From: Desulfomicrobium baculatum DSM 4028
GTDB lineage: Bacteria; Desulfobacterota; Desulfovibrionia; Desulfovibrionales; Desulfomicrobiaceae
Length of the DNA stretch: 64,000 bases
Reading direction: 5' to 3'
Assembly (NCBI RefSeq): GCF_000023225.1
Contig: NC_013173.1
Span: 808,501-872,500 of the forward strand
Shown here: positions 56,411 to 64,000 of the stretch, piece after piece
Layout: every line of letters begins with the position of its first letter
How positions within the stretch are numbered: the first letter of the stretch is position 1
The notes under the pieces: model-generated
What the model was told of the DNA's origin: nothing
Databases searched by the model: none
The model's input: only the letters and a program-made list of their open reading frames with translations
Translations under genes and position numbers: made by a program

Positions 56411-56487
56411 GGTCTTTCCTGTTCTGTGAATAGTGCCAGCAGAGTTTCCGGGCTAACTGGTTTATTTGGATTTCATCAATAAATGAC

Positions 56488-56512
56488 AGGGGGAGCCATG
56501 CAGCTCCCCCTT
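56488..56512 (-). terminator. Hairpin between sbtA and sbtM
   Basis: AAGGGGGAGCTGCATGGCTCCCCCT folds into a nine-base-pair GC stem, 21 bases after the sbtA stop. The T run on the minus strand is weak (TGTCATTTATT), which suits partial termination or 3'-end protection, giving more precursor than maturase mRNA. Confidence 0.72.
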
Positions 56513-56532
56513 ATTTTCCAAGTGATACGGTG

Positions 56533-56784
56533 TTACTGTTTTTTGGGTGTATCGGTGCTCCCGGCACCGGTTTTTGCTCCACCACCGCAGCCACTTCCAC
56601 CGGGAACGGTTTTCGTGGAATTTCCGTCCGATTCATTTCCATCACTGCCACCGGCAGCGGGTTTTGAACTCCCACCTCAGCCACTCCCGGAAGCCACTGC
56701 GTTGACCACGCCTGCCGAGGCACTGGCCAAGAGTGCCGCAAGGCAGCAACCGGCCAGAACTTTTTTCAAATCATTTGCGTCCAT
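56533..56784 (-). CDS. sbtA: Selenocysteine-containing RiPP precursor (selenobiotic type), TGA at codon 36
   Basis: From an ATG at 56784 with AGGAGGG upstream, the frame encodes 83 residues if the TGA at 56677-56679 is read as selenocysteine. The leader MDANDLKKVLAGCCLAALLA is signal-like. The core is rich in Gly and Ser, with SGSG-U-GG at residue 36 and GGSGCGGG around Cys66. DNA at both sites is nearly the same (AGTGGCTGAGGTGG and AGTGGCTGCGGTGG), so TGA takes the place of a Cys codon. Ordinary gene calling would miss or truncate it. Its maturase follows. I infer modification around the U and C residues. Confidence 0.85.
56643..56659 (-). promoter_or_regulatory. Candidate bacterial SECIS hairpin in sbtA
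   Basis: Seventeen bases after the TGA the minus strand reads CGCTGCC GGT GGCAGTG, a seven-base-pair stem (one G-U) with a GGU loop. Bacterial SECIS elements are short stem-loops close behind the UGA, with G and U in the apical loop. The match is by shape, and the spacing is a few bases longer than in E. coli fdhF. Confidence 0.6.
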
Positions 56785-57083
56785 TTTCCCTCCTTTGTGA
56801 ACAATAGCTCACGGTTGGCATTGCAAACACCGATGACTCTTGAGGAGTTTTATAGATAACAGCTATCCGAACTGCGCCAGAAGCGTCAACACTTGGTACA
56901 AAATAGAGTTGAAAAGAGCATCTTCTAGCTGACTTTTCCTGTTTTACTGATAATTATGAGCTTGTTAGCAGTTTTTATCAAGAAAATGAGAACTGGCGGG
57001 TTCGTTCACGGAAATTTGGCAAGCGCTCAACCCTTTTTTAAGGTCAGGGCTGATCTGTGAGGGTGACCTGCTTGCACAACCGC
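56785..57083. other. Intergenic region upstream of sbtA
   Basis: This stretch of about 300 bases separates the importer operon from sbtA on the same strand and should hold the sbtA promoter. A TATAAA at about 56850-56855 on the minus strand could be a -10 element, but I cannot assign a -35. Confidence 0.35.
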
Positions 57084-57866
57084 CTACCGCATCCACCGCT
57101 TGCGGTGGTACCTGTACAGTCCCAGTTCCAGCACGATGAAGAGGACGATGGGCACGGCCAGGAAGACCAGGGTGATAAGCGCCCCGAGGCCGCGGTTGGA
57201 GGACGTTATGAGCGGGAAGAGATAGCCCGTGAAGGACGCGACGCTTCCGCCTCCGATCAGGAAGACCAGGAAATATTCGGAAAACGCCACCAGAAAGACC
57301 ACGCTCGCGCCCGCCGCCATGGCCGGGAGGAGCTGCGGCATCTCCACTTCCAGAAAGACTCGCCATTTCGACGCGCCCAGGTTGCGGGCGCAGACTGCGT
57401 ACTCGCGGCCCATGAGGGTGTAGCCCGTGGTCAGGGCGCGCAGCATGTACGGGTAGCTGATCATGGACAGGACCAGGATCACGCCGGGCGTGGTGTCGGC
57501 CAGGCCGATCTTGATGAAGATGAAGTGCAGGCCCATGGAAAAGGTCATGGCCGGAACCAGGGCCGGGAGCAGGAGCAGGCCTTCGAGCAGGTTTTTGCCG
57601 GGGAATGAACGGAAGGCCAGCACCTGTGCGGGCAGGATGGTCATGGCCAGGGTCACGGCCACGGTCGTCAGCGAATAGCCGAGCGAGCTGGCCAGCGCCG
57701 TCAGAAACGGTTCCGGGCGGGCTGCGAGGAAGCGAAATCCGTCAAAAGTCAGCTCCGGCCAGAGATCCGGAAAGCGCCAGCCCGGCGCACCGGCCTGCAG
57801 GATCAGCACGACGACCGGCAGCAGGAAGAGAAGCGCCAGAACGATGATGGTCGGCGCGTGTTTCAC
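57084..57866 (-). CDS. ABC transporter permease, second of a pair
   Basis: The 260-residue permease has about six spans and the EAA loop YAVCARNLGASKWRVFLEVE. The start is a GTG overlapping the stop of the first permease (GTGA), so I reject the longer frame. With the preceding genes it makes a YnjBCD-type binding-protein-dependent importer. In E. coli YnjC is one fused protein; here the two halves are separate. Confidence 0.85.
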   Translation of the reverse strand: MKHAPTIIVLALLFLLPVVVLILQAGAPGWRFPDLWPELTFDGFRFLAARPEPFLTALASSLGYSLTTVAVTLAMTILPAQVLAFRSFPGKNLLEGLLLLPALVPAMTFSMGLHFIFIKIGLADTTPGVILVLSMISYPYMLRALTTGYTLMGREYAVCARNLGASKWRVFLEVEMPQLLPAMAAGASVVFLVAFSEYFLVFLIGGGSVASFTGYLFPLITSSNRGLGALITLVFLAVPIVLFIVLELGLYRYHRKRWMR

Positions 57867-58732
57867 AGTTTGCGCCTCCAGCCGTCGAGGTAGGCGGCGA
57901 AGCGGTTGTAGAGCATGGCGAAGAGGGCGGCGAAGACGAACATGAGCGTCAGGATGGCCATGGCTTGGGGGCGCTGGCTCAGGTCGCGCTGGAAGAAGAT
58001 GTCGAACACCCTGATGGAGAGCATACCGGGGTGCGACTCCCCGAGCACGAAGGGGATGTCGAAGGAGCCGAAGGCGTACAGGAAAAGGATGATGAAGGCG
58101 CTGTGCATGGCCGGCAAGAGGCGCGGCAGGGTCACGGACCAGAAGGTGCGTAAGGGGCCGGCCCCGAGCATGCGCGCGGTCTGGATCAGCCGGATGTCGA
58201 AGCCGAAGAGCACGGCACCGATCAGGAGCAGGGCGAAGGGCACGCCCTTGAGCAGAAAGGCCAGGATCATGCCCAGGCCGCTGCCGGTGTGCAGGATGCT
58301 GGGAAATTCCTCCGGCGAGGAGATGATCCCTGTCTGGAAGAGAACCGAGGCCACAAGGCCGGTCCGGCTGAGCAGCAGCAGGACCAGGAAGGCCACCGCC
58401 ACGTGGGGCAGGATGAGCCCGACTTTCGAAACCACACCCACCCTGCGCAGGCCGGGCGGCATGCGCCATAGTGCCAGTGCCAGGACGGTGCCGCCCAGGA
58501 CCGAGCCCGCCGCCGAAAAAAAGGCCACGGACAGGGACAGACCAAGAGATTGCCGTATGCCCTGATCCTGAATCAGGGTCTGGTAGTGTTCAAGAGTGCC
58601 TTCCCCTGATCCCAGCGGCAGGAAAAGGCCCAGGCTCTGGGCCAGGGTCAGGGCCAGACCCGCGCAGAAGAGGGCGCAGTAGGGCAGCAGCAGGGGGAGA
58701 AGACCGTGGACGATCCCGCGTTTCATGAGCAA
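57863..58732 (-). CDS. ABC transporter permease, first of a pair
   Basis: The 289-residue permease has about six spans and the loop QTARMLGAGPLRTFWSVTLP typical of importer permeases. It starts within ten bases of the binding-protein stop and is coupled to the next permease. The substrate is unknown; the family is related to iron, thiamine and polyamine importers. Confidence 0.85.
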   Translation of the reverse strand: MLMKRGIVHGLLPLLLPYCALFCAGLALTLAQSLGLFLPLGSGEGTLEHYQTLIQDQGIRQSLGLSLSVAFFSAAGSVLGGTVLALALWRMPPGLRRVGVVSKVGLILPHVAVAFLVLLLLSRTGLVASVLFQTGIISSPEEFPSILHTGSGLGMILAFLLKGVPFALLLIGAVLFGFDIRLIQTARMLGAGPLRTFWSVTLPRLLPAMHSAFIILFLYAFGSFDIPFVLGESHPGMLSIRVFDIFFQRDLSQRPQAMAILTLMFVFAALFAMLYNRFAAYLDGWRRKL

Positions 58733-58738
58733 TGCCTG

Positions 58739-59950
58739 CTAGTGCCCGAGGATGATCGTGTCCCAGTCCCGCTCCAGAAGTTCCAGATATTCGGAAGCGA
58801 TCTCCGGCACGGCGACCGCCGACAGCGCATCCGCGCCGAGGGTGGCCGCGCCCAGGTCCACCGCGTCGAAGGCCTGGCGCTGCGCCTCGTCCAGCTTCCC
58901 GATCTCCAGGGCGGGCAGGTCGCCCCAGTTTTCGGGCTTGAACTTGGAGAGCTGGGCTTCGGGGCTCATCAGGAAATTGGCCAGGACCATGGCTCCGGCC
59001 TTGTTCGGGGCGTTGAAGGGAATGGCCGTGAAGTGGGTGTTGAAGATGGCCCCCTCGGCCAGGACAAAGGTCTTCGCCGTGTCCGGATAGGTCTTTTCCA
59101 GGATTTTCATCTGGGCGTGGGCCGGGTGATAGGACATGGCCATGTCGATCTCGCCGCGTGCAAACAGGGTGTCCAGGGCGGCAGCGTCTTTGGGATAGGT
59201 CCGGCCTTCCTGCCACAGATAGGGTCCAAGCTCACTGAGCCAGGCAAAGGTGAGGGGAGCGTTTTTGGCGTAGAGGTCGGGGTTGAAGCCGTCCATATAT
59301 TGTTCGTGGCCGCCGGTGGTGGCGTAGAAGATCTGGCGCAGAAAGGCCGAGCCCGTGAAGTCCGGTGGCTGCGGGTAGGTGAAACGTCCCGGATTGGCCC
59401 TGATCCAGTCCGCAAGCTCGGCCAGCGTGGCCGGCGGGGTGGGCGTGCGCTCCGTGTCGTACTCGAACACGAACTGGGCCCGGCCATAGGGCGCTTCAAA
59501 CCCGTTCACGGGGAAACCGAAATCATGGGCCGATTTCTGCGGGTCGTACCAGGCCGTGAAATTGGGCAGCCTGTCCGTGAAGGGGCCGAAAAGCACCCCG
59601 GCCTGCATGGAGTTCTTGAAGTTTTCGCCGTTGATCCACAAGAGGTCCATGGTCCCCGTGTCCTTGCCCGCGACCTTTTCGGTCAAGAGCTTGTTGACGA
59701 AGACCGGCGCGTCCATGGGCACGCGCACCACGTTTATGTCGAACAGGCGTTTCATTTCCCCGGCCACATAGGTGTCGACCCACTGGTTGATCTGGGCGCT
59801 GCCGCCCCACATGTGCCAGCGCACCTCCGTGCCGCGCGCGAGGTTTTCCAGACTCGCGTAGTCCTGCCGGAGCACGGACTCCTCGGTCGGAGCCTCGGAA
59901 CACCCGGCGGTCAGGGCCAGGAAGAGGGAGAGAAAAAATATTACGCGCAT
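58739..59950 (-). CDS. ABC transporter substrate-binding lipoprotein (YnjB type)
   Basis: The 403-residue protein has a lipobox (LALTAGCSEA) and a class II extracellular binding-protein fold (EVRWHMWGGSAQINQWVDTY, GTMDLLWINGENFKN). The HMWGGSAQINQW segment is characteristic of YnjB-type proteins. It overlaps the ATPase stop by ten bases. The substrate has not been proven for any member I know. Confidence 0.85.
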   Translation of the reverse strand: MRVIFFLSLFLALTAGCSEAPTEESVLRQDYASLENLARGTEVRWHMWGGSAQINQWVDTYVAGEMKRLFDINVVRVPMDAPVFVNKLLTEKVAGKDTGTMDLLWINGENFKNSMQAGVLFGPFTDRLPNFTAWYDPQKSAHDFGFPVNGFEAPYGRAQFVFEYDTERTPTPPATLAELADWIRANPGRFTYPQPPDFTGSAFLRQIFYATTGGHEQYMDGFNPDLYAKNAPLTFAWLSELGPYLWQEGRTYPKDAAALDTLFARGEIDMAMSYHPAHAQMKILEKTYPDTAKTFVLAEGAIFNTHFTAIPFNAPNKAGAMVLANFLMSPEAQLSKFKPENWGDLPALEIGKLDEAQRQAFDAVDLGAATLGADALSAVAVPEIASEYLELLERDWDTIILGH

Positions 59951-60918
59951 GAATCCTCCGGGAAAGAGTCGCCCATGATCGGCGGATATTGGTTTGAGAC
60001 GTGGACGCGCACCCTGTCGCCGGGCTGGGCCATGGGTTCCAGGGCGTAGATCACAAGCTCCTGATCCAGGACGCGCACGGTGTAGGAGAGATAGTGGCCC
60101 GCGAAGTGCGCGGCGGTGACGGTGCCGGGTCCGTCCGCATCCCTTTGCAGGCGCAGGGCTTCCGGTCGCAGCCAGCAGGTTGCAAGGCCCAGGTGCCGGG
60201 CCAGGGAATGGCCGATGGTGTTGACCGGACCCAGAAAGCGGGCCGTGTCCATGTCCACGGGCCGCCGGTAGACCTCCAGCGGCGGAGCGAATTGCCGCAA
60301 CCTGCCCCCGAGCATGACCCCGATGCGGTCGGACATGGCCAGGGCCTCCTGCAGATCATGGGTCACGCAGATCGTGGTGATGCCGAAAGCGCGCTGGGTG
60401 GAGCGGATGAAGAGGGCCGTCTCCATTTTCAGGTTTCGGTCCAGGTTGGCGAAGGGCTCGTCCAGGAGCAGCAAGGATGGTTCCAGGACCATGGCCCGGG
60501 CGATGGCCACACGCTGCTTCTGCCCGCCCGAGAGCTGTGCCGGGTAGGCGCCGGCCCGGTCCTCAAGGTGAAAATAGCCAAGCAAAGGCATGACCTTGTC
60601 CCGGATGGCGGCCTTGGACAGTCCGCGCGTTTTCAGGCCGAAGGCGATGTTCTGGAACACCGTCATGTTCGGGAAGAGCACGTAGTCCTGAAAGACGAGG
60701 ATGGCCTGTGGCTTTTCCCCTCCGCCCAGATGTCCGACCGTTCCGCTGTCTGGGGCCTGCAGCCCCGCGATGATATGCAGCAGTGTGGTCTTGCCTGCGC
60801 CCGAGGGGCCGACCAGGGAGACGAGGCTGCCCCGTTCCACGTCGAAGCTCACGCCTTCAAAGACCGTGTCCGTGCCGAAACGTTTGCCCAGGGCCTTTAC
60901 CCGTAGCAGGACATCCAT
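59941..60918 (-). CDS. ABC transporter ATP-binding protein (YnjD type)
   Basis: The 325-residue ATPase shows Walker A GPSGAGKTT, the signature LSGGQKQR, Walker B LLLLDEPF and a C-terminal TOBE-like domain. The ATG at 60918 with GGA upstream is chosen over a TTG at 60936. It begins seven bases after the flavoprotein gene stop and energises the two permeases downstream. Confidence 0.88.
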   Translation of the reverse strand: MDVLLRVKALGKRFGTDTVFEGVSFDVERGSLVSLVGPSGAGKTTLLHIIAGLQAPDSGTVGHLGGGEKPQAILVFQDYVLFPNMTVFQNIAFGLKTRGLSKAAIRDKVMPLLGYFHLEDRAGAYPAQLSGGQKQRVAIARAMVLEPSLLLLDEPFANLDRNLKMETALFIRSTQRAFGITTICVTHDLQEALAMSDRIGVMLGGRLRQFAPPLEVYRRPVDMDTARFLGPVNTIGHSLARHLGLATCWLRPEALRLQRDADGPGTVTAAHFAGHYLSYTVRVLDQELVIYALEPMAQPGDRVRVHVSNQYPPIMGDSFPEDSCA

Positions 60919-60925
60919 GGGTCCG

Positions 60926-62041
60926 TCAGCGTCCAAGAGCCTGGAAATGACGCATGAAGCGGCGATCGATGTAGTCTTTAAGTAAAAATCCCAGCCAGTT
61001 GCAGAAGATGAATCCCCCTTTGCTGAAGATGGCCGTGTCGTCGCCCATGTTGAACAGAAGCAGATATTTTCCGCCGGGATCGAAGCGCTGCATCCTGGTC
61101 CCGTTCAAGGCGGCGCGCACGTTGCGCAGCAGGACCGGGTTTTCGCGCACCGCATAGACGCCGACCTTGTCCAGGGCTTTGGGCTCGAAGTCGATGCAGT
61201 CGCCGCCGCCGAAAATTTCGGGGTGCTCCACGCTTTGCAACCATTCGTTGACCAGGAGCCCGCCCGTGATGCCGGTGGGCAGCCCGGAGTCGGCGAAGAT
61301 GCGCGAGGGCCTCACACCCGTGGCCACGAAGATGAGGTCGGGGTGGTGGTGCTTTTGGCCCTGGACGATGACGCCATTACTGATTTCGTCCACATAGCCG
61401 TCTTCGTTGATCTCGATGTTCTGGCGGGCAAAGGATTCGCGGGCCAGTTTTCCGATTTTTTCCGGAAAGCGGCCAAGCAGTTTCCGGCCGGCGAAAAGGG
61501 TGATGCGCGGCTCGTGCCGCCCTTTGAGTTTGGCCAGCTTGCGCACGTTGCCGGCGATTTCAAGGGCGGCCGGACCGCCTCCGACCACGGCCACATGAGG
61601 CCGGGTGCGCGTGGCGCAAAGCGAGATCACGGCCCGCTGCGCCTCCTGCAGGCGTTCGATGGGCTTGACCGTGAACACGTTCGAGGTGTCGCCGTGGATA
61701 GTGTCGAAGGGGATGAAGCTGCCCGCGTTGCAGGACAGCACATCGTAGTCCATGATCTGGCCGGAAGCCAGGGTGACCTGGCGTTGGTCGGCGTTTATGC
61801 GCACGACTTTGTCCCGTACGAAGCTCCCGCCCATGCCCTCGACCACATGGCGGGTCGCGAAACGGATTTCGGCCGGGGTGTAGGTCGTGCCGAGCATGCC
61901 CGGCCCCATGCCGGAGTAGTAGTGGTAATCGGAGGGCTGGACGACGGTGACTTCGTGTCCTTCCCGGATCAGATCGCGCATGTGGGCCAGGATGGTCATA
62001 TGTGCATGGCCGCCGCCGGCCAGAAGCAGTTTCTTACCCAT
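60926..62041 (-). CDS. FAD/NAD(P) oxidoreductase of the SelD-N-terminus type
   Basis: The 371-residue protein starts MGKKLLLAGGGHAHMTILAH and has a second nucleotide fold HVAVVGGGPAALEIAG and FATRHVVEG. This GGGHAH signature marks the flavoprotein family found fused to, or near, selenophosphate synthetase (SelD) in some bacteria. It may supply reduced selenium or a reductant. GGAG precedes the ATG, and the long upstream extension is rejected. It leads an operon with an ABC importer and lies about 5 kb from the selenocysteine precursor. Confidence 0.82.
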   Translation of the reverse strand: MGKKLLLAGGGHAHMTILAHMRDLIREGHEVTVVQPSDYHYYSGMGPGMLGTTYTPAEIRFATRHVVEGMGGSFVRDKVVRINADQRQVTLASGQIMDYDVLSCNAGSFIPFDTIHGDTSNVFTVKPIERLQEAQRAVISLCATRTRPHVAVVGGGPAALEIAGNVRKLAKLKGRHEPRITLFAGRKLLGRFPEKIGKLARESFARQNIEINEDGYVDEISNGVIVQGQKHHHPDLIFVATGVRPSRIFADSGLPTGITGGLLVNEWLQSVEHPEIFGGGDCIDFEPKALDKVGVYAVRENPVLLRNVRAALNGTRMQRFDPGGKYLLLFNMGDDTAIFSKGGFIFCNWLGFLLKDYIDRRFMRHFQALGR

Positions 62042-62172
62042 GGTCTTCTCCCGTGGTGATATTTCGGAACAGGCAGGTCGCTTGCCCATGTTTAACCATA
62101 ATCCCTAGGCGGATGCAATGATCTGACGGGGTTTCCCCTGCCGTTATCGGGCGCGAAGATGAGGGCCGCGCT

Positions 62173-63117
62173 TCAATCCCGGACTGACTCGCCAGGCGAG
62201 TACCAGGCGTCGAAGAGCTGGCGGGCGATGGTCTCGGTAGAGGGCAGGGCGAACTCTCCCGAGGCCAACAAGGCCGGGATTTTATGGCGGGCAAACCAGC
62301 GGGCGTCCTCGAGTTCGGTTTTATCGATATGAATATCCGTGGTCGTGGCGCGGGCATGAAAGCCGAGCATGAGCGATCCGGAAAACGGCCAGGGCTGGGA
62401 GGAAAAATAGCGCACATCGCAAATCTTTATGCCGGTTTCCTCCATGACCTCGCGCAGGACCGCGTCCTCGGCGCTTTCGCCTGGCTCCACATAGCCGGAG
62501 AGGGCCGAATAGACCCGGGGTTTCCAGGTGCTCTGGCGGCCGAGCAGGCATTTGTCGCCATGGATGCCCGCGTGGTGCACCAGCACGATCATGGCCGGAT
62601 TGACGCGCGGGAAATGCTGCGCGCCGCACTGGGGGTTTGTGCAGGTCTGCGCCAGGGAGCCGGGCCTGATCGCGGTCGGGTGGCCGCAAAGACTGCAGAA
62701 ACGCGCCAGGCTGTGCCAGCCCGCGACGGCGCGGGCGTAACCGAGCAGGGCGGCCATCTGATTAGGCAGCGCCGCCGCGTGCTGACGCAGCGGCACGAAG
62801 ACGCCCAGGCTGCCCAGACACTGCGTAGTGCTCGCCGGCAGTCGCTCGATGTTGATGGCGAAGTAACGGCTGCTCCCGTCTTCGCCCAGCAGCATGGCCT
62901 GCAGGTGTCCCTGGTCGCATTCTCCCAGCATTTGCGCGGCGAGCAGCAGCGGTTCATTCCGGGCCGCGTCGAAAAGGATTTCGTCTCCCCTGACCACGAC
63001 ATAGAGGGCGCGGCCCGAGGTCAGGCCCCAGTCCGGCGCGTCGGGGCAGGGCAAGGGTTTGCGGTTCAGGATCAGCCCGGCAAAGGTGTTGAGGGCAGAG
63101 CGGGAGTAATTATCCAT
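62173..63117 (-). CDS. nudC: NAD(+) diphosphatase / RNA decapping Nudix hydrolase
   Basis: The 314-residue protein has an N-terminal domain, a zinc site (CSLCGHPTAIRPG...CTNPQCG) and a Nudix box (GYVEPGESAEDAVLREVMEETGI, in two parts), followed by the NudC-specific SQPWPFSGSLMLGF. It cleaves NADH to NMNH and AMP and removes NAD caps from RNA. It begins 54 bases after the radical SAM gene stop and ends 131 bases before the flavoprotein start. Confidence 0.92.
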   Translation of the reverse strand: MDNYSRSALNTFAGLILNRKPLPCPDAPDWGLTSGRALYVVVRGDEILFDAARNEPLLLAAQMLGECDQGHLQAMLLGEDGSSRYFAINIERLPASTTQCLGSLGVFVPLRQHAAALPNQMAALLGYARAVAGWHSLARFCSLCGHPTAIRPGSLAQTCTNPQCGAQHFPRVNPAMIVLVHHAGIHGDKCLLGRQSTWKPRVYSALSGYVEPGESAEDAVLREVMEETGIKICDVRYFSSQPWPFSGSLMLGFHARATTTDIHIDKTELEDARWFARHKIPALLASGEFALPSTETIARQLFDAWYSPGESVRD

Positions 63118-63171
63118 GAGGCACTCGGATGGGCGGCTTTGTGTTCGGCGCGGGTTGTGCGCGGGGCGTGT

Positions 63172-64000
63172 TCAGCGTTGTGCCCTGCTTTTGAACCTGC
63201 GGCAATAGGTGCAGTGGCGGCAGACCTCCTCCACCAACTGCCCGGCCGCGAACCCTGCGGCCATGGCGCGGGCTCTGGGCGAATCCAGGATGTCGGCCAG
63301 GGGGGCGTCATGGAGATTGCCGAGCGCGATGCTGCCGTCCGCGTCCAGGCAGCACGGGCAGACCGTGCCGTCGGCCAGGATGGCGCAGTGCGTGGACAGG
63401 GCGTGGCAGAAACCGTGTTCACGCTTCTGCGTGGTCAGGTCGCCCGGCCAGTCAAAGATCGTATCCAGGTGCAGATAGGCGCGGCCCGCGAGCCTGGCGC
63501 TCTTGCGTCCCGGCGGGAGGTGCGGAGTTTCGCAGCCAAGGCTTGCCGCGATGCGTGCCAGTACCGCCGAGTTGAAATCGCTGCGCGCGGGAGCGTGAAG
63601 GTTGTTCAGGGTCCAGAGACGAAAATTGATGTAGAGTTCGGGCCGCAGGCTGAGCGCCTGTCTGCTGAACTCCAGGATCGCCTCCAGGGTGTCGTGATCG
63701 AGGCCATCGACCCGGCGCAGGGACTGCATGGAGAAGTTGATCTGCCGCAGAGCCCGGTTTTGCAGCAGGCCCGATTTTTCGGGCAGCAGGGTGGCGTTGG
63801 TGGTCAGGTTGACCTGTATCCCGGCGTTCGCGCACAGGTCCATGATTGTCCCGAAATGCGGATGCAGGAGCGGTTCGCCGAGAACGTGCAGGCAGACCTG
63901 CCCTGTCAGCGGGGCGATCTGCCGCAGGACCTGCTCGAAAAAGGCCGGATCCATGCTCGCGGGGCGCCGCGTGGTTCCGGCGCAGAAATCGCAGCGCAGG
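63172..64000 (-). CDS. Radical SAM protein with SPASM-like end, 5' end outside the window
   Basis: The frame is open to the window edge and begins there with LRCDFCAGTTRRPAS, the last two Cys of the CxxxCxxC cluster motif. It has LHVLGEPLLHPHF, a mid part with FSMQSLR, and a Cys-rich end (CHALSTHCAILADGTVCPCC, CRHCTYCRRF) like SPASM auxiliary-cluster domains. The first ATG at 63954 lies after the cluster motif, so it is not the true start. The substrate is unknown; it is close to nudC. Confidence 0.8.
   Translation of the reverse strand, partial: LRCDFCAGTTRRPASMDPAFFEQVLRQIAPLTGQVCLHVLGEPLLHPHFGTIMDLCANAGIQVNLTTNATLLPEKSGLLQNRALRQINFSMQSLRRVDGLDHDTLEAILEFSRQALSLRPELYINFRLWTLNNLHAPARSDFNSAVLARIAASLGCETPHLPPGRKSARLAGRAYLHLDTIFDWPGDLTTQKREHGFCHALSTHCAILADGTVCPCCLDADGSIALGNLHDAPLADILDSPRARAMAAGFAAGQLVEEVCRHCTYCRRFKSRAQR

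Noticed and set aside
56483..56800. Plus-strand open frame of 105 codons opposite sbtA
   Set aside because: Its Pro-rich sequence is the reverse of the Gly/Ser-rich precursor; the minus strand has the ribosome binding site, leader peptide and maturase neighbour.
1..64000. CRISPR arrays or phage structural gene clusters
   Set aside because: No regularly spaced short repeats and no capsid, portal or tail genes were seen; the only tandem direct repeat of note is the two-copy element upstream of hynB.

Overview
The window looks like a chromosomal segment of a sulfate-reducing member of the Desulfovibrionales, most like Desulfomicrobium. This is judged from family recognition, not from a search. 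Pointers are a periplasmic Tat-exported [NiFe] hydrogenase with its maturation genes, a futalosine-pathway menaquinone gene (mqnA), a selenocysteine-containing RiPP precursor with its radical SAM maturase, and several small proteins of Desulfovibrionales type. Most genes are GC-rich; about 5.2-7.2 kb and 16.2-20 kb are AT-rich and look acquired.

Layout. 1-0.75 kb: a partial IS3-family element and remnants of a sigma54 activator. 0.8-4.8 kb: a five-gene periplasmic copper-handling operon on the minus strand. 4.9-7.2 kb: a His-rich remnant, a His-rich exported protein, a HupE/UreJ-type metal permease and a membrane-anchored protein. 7.2-11 kb: an fbpABC-type Fe(III) uptake operon. 11.5-15.3 kb: a periplasmic binding protein translationally coupled to a hybrid histidine kinase. 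15.7-23.1 kb: a relaxase remnant, then a tandem island at the 3' end of tRNA-Arg(CCU), with three copies of a 46-bp att repeat, each followed by its own unrelated terminator. 23.3-26.4 kb: pseudo-receiver/TPR protein and phosphoglucomutase. 26.5-36.8 kb: hydrogenase maturation (hypB, hypA, hypC, protease, a degenerate ADP-ribosylglycohydrolase) and structural genes hynBA, interleaved with cell-envelope genes. 37.3-42.7 kb: nitroreductase, TPR protein, MFS exporter, acetyltransferase and a large EF-hand-like membrane protein. 42.8-46.5 kb: thiSGHFE under a TPP riboswitch. 46.6-50.9 kb: a 173-bp structured palindrome, a histone-deacetylase-like enzyme paired with a hydantoinase/oxoprolinase protein, and an inositol monophosphatase. 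50.9-54.8 kb: small lineage-type proteins, mqnA, adk. 54.8-64 kb: the selenobiotic pair sbtM/sbtA, an ABC importer coupled to a SelD-N-terminus-type flavoprotein, nudC and a truncated radical SAM gene.

The most interesting locus is 54.8-56.8 kb. An 83-residue Gly/Ser-rich precursor is read only if an in-frame TGA (56677-56679) is decoded as selenocysteine. The TGA lies in a short repeat whose second copy has TGC (Cys) at the matching codon. A hairpin of SECIS type follows it, and the maturase gene follows the precursor. Just upstream on the same strand is an importer operon led by a flavoprotein family known from SelD fusions, so a wider selenium-linked locus is possible. Other notable points are the terminator-restoring tandem att sites at tRNA-Arg, a DraG-fold protein without its metal ligands inside the hydrogenase maturation operon, and the folded 173-bp element at 46.6 kb.
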